Source of the DNA: Agarophyton chilense
Lineage: Eukaryota > Rhodophyta > Florideophyceae > Gracilariales > Gracilariaceae
Assembly: GCA_030374765.1 (NCBI GenBank)
Contig: JARGXX010000068.1
Location: forward strand, 4,774,001 to 4,838,000
DNA: 64,000 nt
Direction of reading: 5' to 3'
In this document: one piece after another, positions 39,068 to 54,000 of the stretch
How the letters are laid out: the number at the start of each line of letters is the position of its first letter
Position numbering within the stretch: position 1 is the stretch's first letter
Position numbers and translations under genes: made by a program
The notes under the pieces: generated by a model
The model's input: the letters and a program-made list of their open reading frames with translations, nothing else
Told to the model about the DNA's origin: nothing
Databases searched by the model: none

Positions 39068-42000
39068 ATGGAACAACTCTTTGCAGTGCGAGTTCTTGTA
39101 CATTATCATGACAAGCCCAAGGTTGATCACGATGCCGTTCGTCGTCTTTTGTTTGCAGCAGGTGTGGAATCTCTGCCTCTTCTGTCTACCGATGGTGCCA
39201 CATTGAAGCTCTCTGAATACATCAGCACTGCGTCAAATAACCGCAAAACAGTCGTGGAGGTTTTAGGCTCTAGTGGAACCTCCCTAGTGCAAGTGGCCTC
39301 AGTGTTTATGTTAGCGGAAGCTAGGGCGGCTTCCGACTCGTTGTGCACAAGTCCAGGCGAGCTTGAGGTCACTTGCAGTGCACTGGAGAGACTTCTGGGG
39401 TTCCTGCCGAGAACAACATCACCTGTTCCCACGATGGAATTGCGCTCTTCCGGGAAAGTGAAGGAAGGAATAAACTGGAGTCGAAGAACCATGCATCGCT
39501 TGTCGCGTTCAACCGTTTCGGATAGTAGCCAAGTATCAATACTGCGTGCGGTGAATGCTGTTCTGCGACTTAGTGACGTAGCCACCCATTGCTTGGCAGT
39601 TGCATCGCGTCAGGCTCTTACATCGAAGATCACATGTGAAACTGCTGTCAACTTGAGCACGAGGCTTCTTGCTCTCGCTTCTTCGTTGTGCAACTTTCAA
39701 CAGATGGATTCTAAACCATCCCTTTCTTTCTTTTCTTCAAACTCTCTTCGAACAGCTTTAGTAGCAGGGGCAATGCATCTTGGGGCTATCGTTATGGAGC
39801 ACGTGCCAATTGATGCTGTAGGATGGATGCAAACAGCCAACAGTATACTCATGAACAATGACAGAACTGCTTTTGCACCTGTTTCAATACTCTTAGCTCT
39901 GTTTGGAGGCATGATGAGTAGTGCAAAGCGGTACGAGCAGACTGAGAGAGAAACACACAGTGCGGAAAGTGCAGTATGTCTTCTATCAACCTTACATCAT
40001 ATTCTGGAGGTGGATATCACACGACAGCCGTCAGATCACTCAAATACTGGAAAATCAATAGCGTTGCTTTCTGGGCCTTTAAGGAGACCAAACGGGGAGG
40101 AAAATTCTTCCGAAGCCATTGATAGTCACGGCACTCTATCTCAGGCTGCGAGATCTTTTCTCGGGGAAAGGGTAGTTGCTGCAGAAGAGGATGGTGACGA
40201 AGGCCGTATTGCGACTGGTACGGTTTACCACGCTTGCGAAGAATACGCGAAGAGAGCTGAAGAGAGAGAAGGAATCATTGGGCTACTAGTCCGCCTATTT
40301 GAGGCAGCAGGACGTCGTTTTTCTCAAGAATCTGCTGATGAATCTGTTGTCTCAATATCAGAAGGTACTCTACCTTGTCCTCCAGACGAGTCCGACGACT
40401 GTTCTGATGGGCCCCCGTTGCGCCAGGATTCATCCTTATATTCTGCAGATCAGGTTGACAATAGATACCGTGATTTCTTTGGAACTGGTGCGCTAGTGGG
40501 TTTGAATAATGAGTGTGGTGTGGAACAAAACGAAAGAATTGAATTGCACAAAGAAGTAGCGGCACTTGCTCTGGATACCCTCGGAAAATGGCTGGAGAAG
40601 GCCCATTCACTGCCTCAATACAACGATTTAGACGCACTCCAGATTACTGGTCGTATTTGCAGCAGCGCCAGCTGTTTTGTGTTCAATTCATCCTCAGCAA
40701 GCTATGACTTACGAGCTGCTATGTTAGATTTTGGGTCTTTCATTGGTCCAGAACTGAGGAAACGTCTAGAAGATCACCCGAGCGAACTACAAAAGAGTCT
40801 TGTGGAAAAACTAATCAAGACATTGACTGAAACCTGTCAAAGAACGAATCCTGTCTTTTCAGGAATCATCCAGACTTTCCAAACTGAAGCAATTGAGAAC
40901 CTCTGGAATTTGTTTGAGTTGCGCGGAAGCCACTGCGAAATCAAGAGTGAACGACAGGAAGACGTTCAAGGCCTTACGTCTGATAGTATACTATCGTTAT
41001 TGTTGGCGGCGACATCAGAGGTTAATGCACTTCCGTTGATGAGACGTATATTGAATTTCTTGAGAAGCATTGTTGGCTCCAAGAAAGTTTCCAATGTCTC
41101 AATAAGTCATGTTACTGTGGCGTTGTTATTACTCAGCTATGGTGCGTCGGTATATCTAGGAAAGTCAGAAGACCTAGATGGCCACCGCATTGCTTTCGCT
41201 GCTTTATACCACCGAGATTCTGACCTTGCTCCGGAACCATGTTATCCTGAATTACTTCCGGAGTCAGCTGAAGTCCAAGTTCTTTTGCCCAACAAATTGC
41301 ACGTGGATGACCGACGAGCAAGACTATTTTGGGATGTTACCAAATCCGCTCCAGAGCTCGTTCAGCAGATCTGCGCAACGTGTTGTTCACAGCTGGATCT
41401 AGTTTTACAAGTTCTCTTTGGCGCCTCAAACTCACTGACTGGAACTGATTATATTCAGGAAGCGTCCGCTCTCAGCGATGTGAAACAATTTTATCACTTG
41501 TACTGGTCGTACGTGATGTCTACGAAAATCCTTCACTCTCTCCAGTCGCCAAATGAGGTTCATGACATGTCGAACGAACTTGGGCTTAGAGGCACGAATG
41601 CTTTTGAAATGCTTTCTCCGTTCATGGTTGAAGAAGCTTCCAGAGATTCGAAGCGGTTTGAAGCCATGAAGAATGCTGTGAGAAGCACGTCCGCTACAAT
41701 ACCAATTCTTTTTTGTTTGGAATGCGTCGTTCTTTACAAATGTTGTGGCTTTAGTGAGGGACTCACTGATGATGTCGAATGGCTATTTACGACCTTATTG
41801 CAGACCTGTTTGGAATGCATCGAAAACACAGTCTATAATGAACCCACTGAAAACTACTCAAGACTTTTGAGTGCTTTCCAAAGTTCACCCAAGGAAGAGA
41901 TAAAAAGAGAAACTGACGAATTTGTTGATAGACGTACAATTTTTAAGAAGAACGCCAGAGATATTCCCGTCTGTTCTGCTCTGCAGCAAGCAATGTTCTA

Positions 42001-45000
42001 CTTTAGGAATATTGGATCGGGTCGGACACCGTTTGTGCTCGCAAGCGTCTTTCTGTCGTCGGCTGAGTTTATTAACCATCTTTCCCGAAATCAACTGAAA
42101 GCAATGCGGCACCTTATCACTCAAGTTTCGGACCACCTCATCTTCGTTCCGCAGTTCAGTACCGAGTTAGCTGCGGCTATGTGGGTGTTTATTGATGCGT
42201 TCCTACGTCGCAGCTTTGATCTTACCTCCAGCCAGCTGAGCGACAATGAGGTCATCATATCTTCAATCGCTCGGGTTTGTGGTTTTGCCAAATTAGTCGA
42301 ACGAGACACTTCTTCACCTCGCGTTATACGTGCGTTATGTATGTTCGCTCGCGATACTGCTTCGCTCGATGATCTAGGAAAAGTTTTGCAACTCGCTCCG
42401 TTCCAGAGAGAGATATCGGAGGATATCACAAACGGGGAACTAAAAAGATGGTTAGCAGCTACACTGCCTCGAGTGTCTCTGGCGAACCTTCTTGCTAACC
42501 TTCTCGTTCCGGCTGATGAATCAGCAGTAGCTGTGTCCCTTCACGGAGAATCGTTCTCATTCTTGACGGAGGCATCCCAGAAATCTAGTTTATGGAGAGC
42601 GGCCTTACTATCAGGATTGAAGCATGTGCACGAAGCTGATGCTGTGGTTTGGGAGAAAATGGTCATGCGTTCCGTGGCTGAATCAGCCACTTTGAATAAT
42701 GGGGTACTACTGCTGGTTGAGAAAGTTATAGGAATGGATGATTCGTTACTTGCCGCAAAGCTCCTGCAACACCTATTTCAGGCAACTTGCAAAGTTTTCG
42801 GTGAGGCTGTGGAAGTCAGCCTCGAGGCAAAGTGTCGCATCTTAAACTTCGCCGTCCGTTTAACTATGTGTTACGGACTTGTCTCTGCAAGATGTGCGGA
42901 ACCTGTTTCACCTACCTGTTTGGAGCCTACAATGTTCGAATTTCTCGTGCAAGCCCTTCAAATGGCCCCAAACCGACTCTTCATGTTATCCGGTGACTGC
43001 GAATCGAAACATCTCGTTCTATTCCTATGTAATCTCTTAGGTTGCATAGAGCGAGGTCTGTCGAATCCGAGCGAAGAGCAGGAGATCTCTGCAAACCTCG
43101 AGTCAATCGAAATGGAGAAGAATGAAAATGGAGAGAGCATTTTGCCTGATTCTCCAATGACATTGTTATCACTTCTGAGGAAGAGTGCTTCGAGCTTGCA
43201 AGACTGCAAGGATGCTGACACTCATCCTTTGTGCACTTATACATCAACAGGAAGCCAATTTGTCGAACAGCATTGGTACTTTTGCTATTCATGCGAACTC
43301 TCAGGATCAGAAGGGGTGTGTTCCACCTGTGCTCGAGTATGTCATCGTGATTGCGAGCTGGCTTACAGCAAGTTTAGCCGCTTTTTTTGCGACTGCGGGG
43401 CTGGATCTGATTCACGTCAGGAATCGACATCTCATGGAATCCCGTCGTCCGAAGACGTTGATGGAAGCAATATAAATCATCAGGATCTTTCTTCTCAAAG
43501 GAAACAATTGCCTTCCTCTCGTCCTCGAAAACGGAAAGCATGCCAATGCCTGAAGAGCAGCGATGGTTCAGAAGGCAAATCAGACAGTGTAAATCTCATG
43601 CCGGAAGACCACCAGAACACTCAGGAGGTGCGTGAATTTTTGCTTGAGTCGGAGCTTGAAAAGGCTTTGGTAACAGAGTTGTCGAACTTGAGTACCGATA
43701 AAACCTCATTACGATTTAATCATCGCGCGGGATTAAGAAAGGCTTTCAGAGCAATTCTCAATGATTCTGTGGATATTCTCACCAGGACTGCGCTCTACTT
43801 GACCAGGGAGATCGAAGGTACCCGTATTGTGCGGGAATGCACTGGAAAGTGGATACCTTTGTCTGACGCCCCTGACGCGGTTTCAAGCCTGTCAGAAGCG
43901 AACGATTTTGTTGGTGTAACTGTCCACGACCAGTCCGCAGTCTGTACAAAGCTTTTCCGCCCAGGCACATTTGATGCAAAAGCCGCGAAGGACTCTTCCC
44001 TTTTACCGTCTGGTGTCACCGTTCCTCACAGGTCGTCAATCGCTCACTCTGGCTTTGAGCGAATAGTCGCCGTTGTAGAGAAATCGAACTCTATCGAGTT
44101 TGTGGATGCATCAGAAGAACTCTTTTCCAGTGATGGCATTTTAGAAAAGCTTGAATCTCGTACGTTCCGCAGGGTCATCGTCCCTTTTGATGTTCAACAC
44201 ATCATGTTTCATCCATCCAACTCGAATATTCTGCTCGTGGTTGGGAAAGAAAAAGTCTGTGTATTCGTGAGGGCTGATGGTAGCTCCAATTCATCCTGGA
44301 TGCGTATGGATGTGGAAGTTGGGCTTTCAGAATTCATTGGATATGACGGGCAAAATGAGCTGGTGGACGTGACATGGATCGATGAAGACGCTACGCTTCT
44401 CCTTGTTGTTACAACGGACTTTGTGAAGGTTTTCGATGTTTCTATCGACACATTTTGTCCTTGTTTTTTTGCTAGAACACCTTCAATGGATGCCATGGGT
44501 CCAAATAACAATGAAGAGATTGAAGGAGAAACTGCGCTTCCCAGTTCCGAGAAAAAGCGAATTGTAGCTGCTGTATTTGCTAGAGATCATATGGAAAGTT
44601 GGAAAAAACGTTTTCTCGTCTTTGTTCTTACGTCAGATTGTAAGATGTATGTAACGAAGTCAAAAAGAAATCAAGCGATATCTCCAATCTTCGAGTTATG
44701 CTTCGAAGCCAAAGATGGTATGAATGATAATTCTTGTGATGTTAGAAAGATGATTTACTATGCGGAGGAATCTATGTTTATCATATCATTCGTATCTGGA
44801 AACATTTTATGTCTTCCTTTCTCAGTTCGAACCAAACAAGACCAACTGCAAGTTATGATCCATGAGCCACACATTTTCAACTCGGTTTTTGAAAGAGGTT
44901 CTGAATTCGAAATAGATGAAGTCAAGGGTCTAGAGCGAACGTTTATGTTCAGCGAGAAGCAGAATAGCATTTGTTGCAGTGGGATCCTGAAGTTTGAGGA

Positions 45001-48000
45001 TAAGAAACTCGTTTTGAAGTCGTTAAGTCCGTCAACATCAACTGTTCTTGGTTTTTGCTGCTTTAGCTCGTCAGCATTCATAGGCGAACCTGCCCTTGCC
45101 GGTGGACTATTTCTTCTGAATGATGGAAGCGTTCACCGTGTAGATGTCACTTCGATTCGACGGCGTCTTCAGATGTCGCAGCAAGCATTGATATCATCTG
45201 TAACAGGCCGCCAACCGAAGTGGAGTGGATCAAGTTCTGGCGACCAGATATCTACTCGATATGGTGGGGGTTCAACTCCATCTTCAGTTGGGTTCTTCGA
45301 GAAGTGTCGCCTTGTTTCTGATTCTGTGCGGATTGAAAGAATGGGCGTAGATTTAAAATCAGCTGTTGATCATGACAGAATCAGCGTCATTCTGGCCGGA
45401 AGTGGAAGTGATTGTATTGTGAGCAATGTTGAAAATGAACCTTTTCGATTTGCTGCAATCGTGGAAAATCCGGCCCTCGTTCTTGTTGGAGCTCGAATGC
45501 GCTTTGGGGGAACTGATCGTTCCCGACAAAGAGTGCCCGCTGAAGTTAAGGTTTTCAACAGATCAATTAGATGGAATCCACGTAATGGAGTGAAGCGATG
45601 GCTTGACATTCCAGTATCCATACCGGAGAGTGTAAAATCCCCCCATAAGATCACATTTGAACTATCTCCAAGGCGAATGAATCGGGAGGGAAGGTTCAAA
45701 GCGGATGGTTTATGTGCTATCGACTCTCTTGAACTATATGCCGTGAGTAATATCGAGTTCACAGAGCGAAAATTGCTGTATGAAAAAGCGAAGAGTGAAA
45801 ATCAGCAAGCAAGAAAAGAGAAGAAAGATGAAACATACGAAGATCTTCGAAATATGGTTGGGCACATTAAGGACTGTACCCCAGGCACACCTGCTCTGTC
45901 TCTGCAGCATATGTCTGCCGAACAGAGTGCTCTTTTAACAGTTCTGAACAACATTGACAGGAAATCCTTCCTTACCTCTTCACAAGCTGGCATTCTACTC
46001 TCGGAAGTGAACGATATGTGGTCGCGGAGCTTTTTAGGGCTCAAGGCTTTTGACCAAGACTTTTTGGATTATATGGTCAAACCTTGCCTGACTCTTTGTC
46101 TTCCAGAACTCATAAAGCCATACTCCGTTGAGTTTGAAGACTCGAGCTCAGATTTGTGGAGAGTGTTTTCAGATGGAGCGTGCTATATGATCTCGAAAGA
46201 AATTATTTCAAGCTACGATAACGGTATCATCCCTCATTTTAATTTCGTCGAGAAAGGCCTTTTTTCGGCGGCAACTCTTGCGCGGTCTTTGTTCGCAGTG
46301 AGCGTGACACTCCCTGCGATCACGGCAGAGAGTTGGGCAAGCTTATATGACAGCATGATGCCGACAGAAGAGCATTTACTAATACTTATCAGGGCATACC
46401 TGGCCATGGGTCGCAGTGGAAGGCTCTTATGTCGATCATTAGAAGGCGTCACAATCAATGCTGTAGATGTATTCATGGTGTTAAGTGTGCGGAGAAGTAT
46501 CTCCTCTGACGACAATGAGACTCTAGAGTCCACGAACGTTTTGGTTGAGATGTTATGCTCTTTTGATCAAAGGCTCCGAATTCGCACGGCCCAACGTCTA
46601 ACTGAGTTGTTTGAATTTCTGAACTACCCGATTTGGAATTCTAGTACTCCTTTCGAATCAATTCTTACATTTGCTCTTGTTCGCTCCTTAAAGAAAAGCA
46701 AGAACGGCGGCGAATCAAGCAATGGTTTCTCTAAACAGGACGAAGAAAGCATGGGCTCCGATGAGCCTCCGCGATGGGCATATCGCTGTGATAGCTGTGG
46801 TGAAGTGTGTGATCAGGAGTGGTGGCATTGTGCCGACTGCGAAGACTTTGATCTATGTACGAAGTGCTTGCGAAGCTCGTCTCCTAGTGTTTCAGAAACT
46901 CACACGGATGCACATATTCTATTGAAGGGGACTAAGGAACAGGACGTCGATGGCCAGCCCCTGATTTGTGGTGATCATGCTTCGGGTACTAGCGTCCGAG
47001 AACAAGCTCAAGGAATTCTGAGGACGATCGTGACAGATGTTTTGGAACAAGTTATGGCTGAAGAAGATAGCGGCACTCACTGGAGATATCTTAATGCAGC
47101 CGAGGCCATATCCCAACTGCTCGGTTCGGGTTGCCCCCCGGCAGTGAAATTATGTCGGTTGGAAGCGCTCTTCACTTCATCTTTTTTGCCTTTGCTTGAG
47201 CGTTTAGCTGAATCTATCGGGAATGACTATCGTAATGCAAAAGTTGCGATTGACGGTGTGCTCACAGTAATTCCTCGATGTGCGGATATATTTATTTTGA
47301 TAATAAGCATCTTGCTCTGTGCTTCTGAAAGTGGGATGGCATTTTTCATACACAAGCACAACATACCAAATGTTTTATTCAGCCTCCTGGAAAAGATGCA
47401 TCTGAAACTCCAAGAGCTTGCATTCCATATATCGTCGAATGGAAAAGGAGTTACGAAGCGGCATCCAAATGTCGACATCATGTCTAGAAATGTTTGGAAC
47501 AAGGCAAAGCTCGGGGTTCCACATCAGTTCATCGCGGGCGTCAAATGTAATAGAGAAGACAATGAGTCCGAAGTGCTCGTTTCTGGTGAACACTTCAGAT
47601 ATTCGAACTATACGTTCATCAACATCATGATAGAAGTGCAACATGTCTTGGAGTTCTCGTACAGAACGGCTGCGAACGTGTCAATTCTGGAGCAAATGAA
47701 AGATTTTCCTAGGAAGATTTTGTGTGATATCATCAACTTTTGTGACTCCTGCCAGAGTCGACATGATCCTGCGCTTCTAAAAATGCTGGGAGGATCTTCT
47801 GAGAAGCTGTTGTCTGTACTTTCCATGGATAATACGGACGAATTGAATGATGTCTTAGACAGGTATCTGTATCATGACCAAAGTAAGAGACTACGGGAAG
47901 TAGTCATTGGGAAACGACAGAGCAGGCTTTCAATGTCATATGAGTCGGCCCTTGAAGTGGCTTTAGTTCTGGGAAACATCATCAAAGCAGCCCGACGACA

Positions 48001-51000
48001 TCCGGAAACCTGGAGAAAGTACTCTATTACCAATCAAAGCATTCATCATTTACTTTTTGAAGTTGCAAGGGTAACCAGTGGAGAGATTCAGACTGCAGCC
48101 TTGCAACTTCTTGCTGCCTCTTTCTCCCCTTCTACGGACTACGCGAGCAAGGTTATGAAATCAAAGATTATATTGTGTTTTGAACCTGTATCAAAATCCC
48201 AAACAGATCAGGAGTTAAGATCTACCTCCATCAAACTGAGCCCTGAAGATGAAGGGGGGACACACCAAGCTGAAGTTATAATGGAAGATCTTGTCAAAAA
48301 GTCTGCAAGTTCCGGCCAGGTTTTTCCAGCAGTATTCACGAAGGATGGCTTCGCTATTGTTCACTTTCTAATGTTTGAAGTGATGTTAAAGTCACATAAC
48401 AAGCCATCTAGACTAGCAGCTGCAGATGTGCTTACCTTCGTCATGGTTCGCTCCGCTTCAGATGTTATTGCGTTTGGAGCCTTAATTAGAGAACTCCAAC
48501 ATTGTTTTAGGAAGGCATTACGGCTCATGCCGTATGCGGGCACAATGTCTGATGGGATAATGACCTGCCTACGCCTTTTTATTATGTGTTGTCAAAATGG
48601 GATGTTTGGCTCCGAAAGTGAAGCAAATCTTAGCGCTTTGGTAGGCGACATCTCTGGTCTGCTGATGCGAACCTGCAATCAACTCAATTCCCACCCCAAC
48701 TCTCGTCTTTACGGAAAGCTGTCATCTATTCTTGACATAGATGGATACTATCTTGAAGCGGATCCCTGTCTTACATGCGCAGCAACAACTTGGGAATCTT
48801 CTGAAATTCTCGAATCTCGCTTGGAGACCATAAAAGCCGAAACAAAGTATACAGATTGTGCAATAATGCATCGCCTCTTGGCTCCTCACGAAGTATTCAG
48901 CGTGAGGTTAAAAATCATTGATCCTCGGCGGACAAGGCGTGCGAAGAAGATTGAAGTGTATTACTCGTCCCGAACTGTCTCGGACGCAGCCGATCTAAAA
49001 TCTCACTCTCACCCATGGAAGAAATTGAATTTCTATAATTTGACTCCCCGAGCGACGGATTCCGTGCTCGGTTTTCCGGTTCCAATTCAGGCTGCCAATG
49101 TAAAATTCGAATTCACGGAATTTTACGAGGCTGTCGAGCTCCAACAGACATCGGGTGCCGTTGAGTCAGATCAAAATGATGTCGGATCTTCTTCTGCCGT
49201 GATTGGAACTCAAAGGGAAAGTAGAGGAGCGGATAGTCTGCAATGTCCCCGCTGCTCCAGAGCAGTTACTGATCGTCATGGAATTTGTCGAAATTGTCAT
49301 GAGAACGCCTATCAATGCCGGCAGTGTCGAAATATTAACTATGAGAATCTGGATGGCTTTTTATGCAATGAATGTGGATACTGCAAGCATGGAAGGTTCG
49401 AGTTTTGTGTCTTAGGAAAGCCAGCTTATATTATTGAGCCTGTCCTAAACGATGAAGACCGTCGAAAATCATCAGAAGTGATTGAAAAAGAAACTACAAA
49501 CGTTCACCGATGTATGGAGCAGTTAACCCGTATTCGTTCAACCATAATACGATCACTTGCGACTGGATCTCCTGCTGATGAGATAAGAGAAAAGGTTAAA
49601 ATTCCGGGAAATTCTCCTATATCTCTTGGCGAGATTGTTCCACCTCGAGCGGAATTGCTTGAGGCTTTATTGGAAGGACAGGTTTCACAAGAAGTAGAAG
49701 AAGCCGCCAATTCTACCCAAGGTGGTGTGAGCATTACGGAGGATGTACTTGGTGATGGAAATGGTTCTATTGACGCCCACGAGAGAGAACAAAGCCATCA
49801 AACCAGGTCAAACAGTGGCTCACCTTTAAACCGACCCAGACGTGCGGAGCTTCATCAAAATAGCGTTCCAGTTGAGTCAAGCATTGTCAGCAAGACGACT
49901 TCGGTTTTGTCCACAATATACTCCAAGGAATGCCGTGCCATTTACACAGCGATGTGTCGCGGTGTTCGGGTTTTGACGATGACTAGAGCTGAGCTTGTGA
50001 GATACGCTAATTCAATCGATGAGAACCGTTTGAACCATGCGAACAACTTGTCCGTGACTGTTGAGGAAACTTCGCGACACATATCAGAAGCTATTGGCAA
50101 CATTCATAATTCTGTTCAGCCCTGTTGTTACGCATGCACACAAGCATTTGTGGCAAACTGCGTTAAACTAGTTCGTGCATGTATGGATGTGAAGGTTTCT
50201 CGTATTCCTTTTAAATGCTCCTCCCAACTTGTTGCCTGCGTCTTGCGAGTTTATCCGCAATGCGAGCAGAAAGAAGTGCGAGTTGATATTCGCAAATTGA
50301 TTACTAGTCTTGTACGAGATAACGAAGCTTCGACGAAACTTGTCTGTGAGGAACTTGCGCGTAAAATTTCGTTCTGTATCGAGTCCTGGGAAACTGTTGA
50401 TCCGCACACCGTTGCACAGTTCGATATTGGAATTCTGGAATCTATTTCACGGCTAGATGACGACTTTTGGGAAGAACGGCTTCGCTTGGTTATGACAATA
50501 CTCTTTAAAGCCTCGAGGTATGCTTTAACTTGTTCCTCAGTTGCAGAAAGCATCATACTGCCATCTCTGCAGGCTGCCTTACGAGTATTAAGAGAAGATC
50601 TCGGGCTTTCAATCCAAACAGACGATAGTTCCGATGCTCCCCCTCTTGATAGTGCGTTCTCTTCGAACGGACAAGCTTATGGATTCCCTGTTAACGATGA
50701 CAATTCGGATTTGCGCGATCAAACCAGCCATTTCGAAGTTCGGGTAGCTCCAGAGGGTGATGGACAGCTTCAGGGAGAAGAATTGAGCCCAACCAACGAC
50801 GAGATGCATAACAGTGATGAAGAAAATTCCTGCCAAAATCTAGAAAACGGAGAATCAACCTGCACAGGTGATAGAAGTGACGATGATCCTCAGTCTTGTC
50901 GTAGCAATGATGGGCTTCGAAATATAACTAATCCATTTAGTCCCCATGGCGGTGCCTTGGGTCCTGGAGAACATCAGACAAGTAGCACAAAAGGGCACGC

Positions 51001-54000
51001 TGAAGTTCAGGAATCTACATTCTCAGTTCTAGAGGTCAGGAATATTTTGGAAGATGCGCATGATAGAGGACTGGCAACTGCAGATATATCTGATTGGTTG
51101 AAAGGAAAGAGCTCTCAGGCAACATGGTTTCAAAGTTTAGTCAATGAAAAGCTTTCCACTGAGGGGAAAAATCAGAAGCAACCCTCCAAAAATGAGAAAG
51201 GGCGAAGTTTGCTTTTGTCATGTTTTCGCATGTGGAAAACAATGGCGATCAAAATTCAGAATGGAGCACAAACACCCCTTCGGACTTTGTCTTTTGGACA
51301 GAACAACTGGATTGTGCGATTGATGCTATTTACACCATGCACAGCCGTCAGAAAAGAATGTTGCATCATGTTGAGGTTACTCTGCAACGACGAAGAAAGT
51401 CTTCGTCTCCAATTGTTGGACGTACTCACAGGGGATTCATTGAATCTTGCGACAACGGTAGAAGATATGTCCCAACAGTTCTTCGACCTTCTCGAAAACA
51501 TTCTTGAACCAGAAAGTTATCGTCTGTACCTCATTTCGACCGGATTCTTGCCTCGCATCACTGACCTTATTCGGTCAATGGCGGAGAAACTAGTCATCTC
51601 TGAGGTTGAATCAGATTCATCGATGCGTCTCATGAGTTTTATGGAGGGATACTCCTTGAAGCGCCTGGTTTCTGTTCTTAGCTTATTTATCGAGGTGATA
51701 CCGCCTCATCAAACACGTTTGAGGAAAAGGTTTTTCAGTGGAGACGGGAACTCTATTGTGTCATCCTTGCAACGAGCGTACTTGTGCTTACGGAAACTCA
51801 TTTCTATGAGGACGACGCTCACTGAAGAATGCGCCACTCGTCTTTGCGAAATTCTTCTGTCTCCTAGTTTTTTGTTTTTTGGGCCATCTATATTGCCTGT
51901 TGTATCTGCTTGTGTCAAGGAATTGAAAGCTGCGAAAGATAGAAATGATGCCCAAGGAATTGCCATACTTTTGGATGAGCTTTGTCTTATGTTATGCCCA
52001 GAACGAAAAGAACCTACTTGCATGTTGTCCCTGAACAAGGCCCCGACGCAAGAGGAATTTATTAGAGGAAACATGGCCAGAAATCCGTACATCTCATCTT
52101 CATTCGATGGACCTTTGATGCGGGACGTAAAGAATAAAATATGCAGAGATCTCGACCTTCCTGGGTTGTTGGAAGATGACTTTGCAATGGAGCTTTTGGT
52201 GGCCGGAAATCTTGTCAAACTGGACCTTCCAATCATGGGCGTATATGAACACATATGGCGTGGATCTGCAGCGGCAGCTATGGCCTCAAGCGTTCAACCG
52301 GTACAACACCCTCGAATCATGGGCTTGAGACGTATAGGACATGCGGGTAATACTAGAAACAGCGGAGGTTTGTCAAGAATCGTATGGAATAGAGGAGGGG
52401 TCCTGGGTACCCGGAGATCAATCCAAGAACGAAATGGAGAACTCTCTGGTAGACAAGAAGACATAACGGAACCGCCCATGGTGATTATCTATCGACTATC
52501 TGGTTTGGATGGGGAAGCAACGGAACCGATAGTAGAATCGATCCCGTCAGATAATTTACATGAGAATGACGAAGAGGAGCAATTCCGTGACACCATTATT
52601 CTAGGACAAGTTGGAGGTTTGGATGTCTTATTCGAGCTACTATCCGTAGTTGAATCATGGGGGGATGATGCGGAGACTGCTGTAAGAGCTCCAGCGCTTC
52701 GGCTTTTGCTCGCCTCCTGTCAGGTTGCTCAAAACAGGGCGACTTTGGCGAAGAGTGCAAACGCCGTCAGTATTTTGCTTGATTGTGCCGCTTCTGCTTT
52801 TGAGCACGCACAGGGAAGTCCTGCCGCTGTAGAATCGGCGGAATCTTTGCTCATCGCAGCCGAGCAAATTCTGGCACAACAACGTCGGGATCTAGAACTC
52901 TGTGCTGGAAAAAGTGAGGATTCGATGCATCTTGCCTTAAATAGTCCGGAAGAGGTTATTTCTAGAGTTCGAGTTTTCCTTGGTAGACTATCACTAGCAA
53001 CTTCCCCAACGGCTGAAAGCTCTATCTTACATCTTCTCCCTTTCCTCGTCCAAGGAAATCCGAATGCTGTTGACCTCGTATTGCGGCATACATGGTTCAA
53101 CTGGGATCTAATTGATTCAAGTGATATAGAGCAGAAAAAGGCGAGGCAGCTTGGTACTGTGCTCCTTGCGATACCGAGAGACGTTCGAGGAAATGATTTC
53201 ATCGCACACGCAGTGCATTCAGGACTTGCAGAGAATGCAGTTTTGCAGATTGTGAAAAGATTTCCCATTCCTAGACGAGAAAGACGGGGAGAGTGGCAGA
53301 AATCTCTAGAGGGACATGGGCCTCCATTGATTCTTCGTTTGCTTACGGGAATGAGTCTTTTCCTTGGTTCGGCTGAAGACAAGTTCGACACGAAGGCTGA
53401 CTTGCGTAGGTGCTTTTCGAATCAAAAAGAGATCATCCCTGTTCTGTGCCAGGTAGAAATGGCTGTTTCTGAAAATTCTGTTGGCTCAGCGGCTGAAGAG
53501 CTTCTAGAGGCGCTTTCAAGAGATCCTATTCTGAACAAAAACATTAGGAGAGAACGCGAGGCAATCAAGAATGCGAGAAGAGAGGCAGCCCGCTTGTCAA
53601 GGATGTCTATTTTAAGGGAAACAGGTCTTAGTTCAGTCTCTGCACCGCAGAACGAAGAAGTCGGCACAAATGCATTGGATGCAGAAACCTCCAACGGCAA
53701 TTCTGAGCCATCGTTCTTAAAGCTTCTAGAAGAGCTTCCGGATGAAAACGGACCCTCATGTGTTGTTTGTGGTGATGGGTTTCAATGTCGACCAGAAGAA
53801 GCATTGGGATTGTATGTACATTGTAGGAAAGTATCACTTGATTACTCGTCAGGTCTTGAAGAACACTTGACAGATGCCATGGGTGTTGAGAGAGGATCAG
53901 AAAATGTTCTGTCTGAGCCAAGACTAGATTGGGATGTATGGGCAAACGGGAATGCTAGAACAAGCACTGGTTCAAAAACAAGCGGCTCCTCATGTTTCAC

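Noticed and set aside
39127-53945. Many antisense frames of 60-220 codons within the BIG gene
   Set aside because: Shadows of a single, clearly identified long coding frame; none shows a domain.
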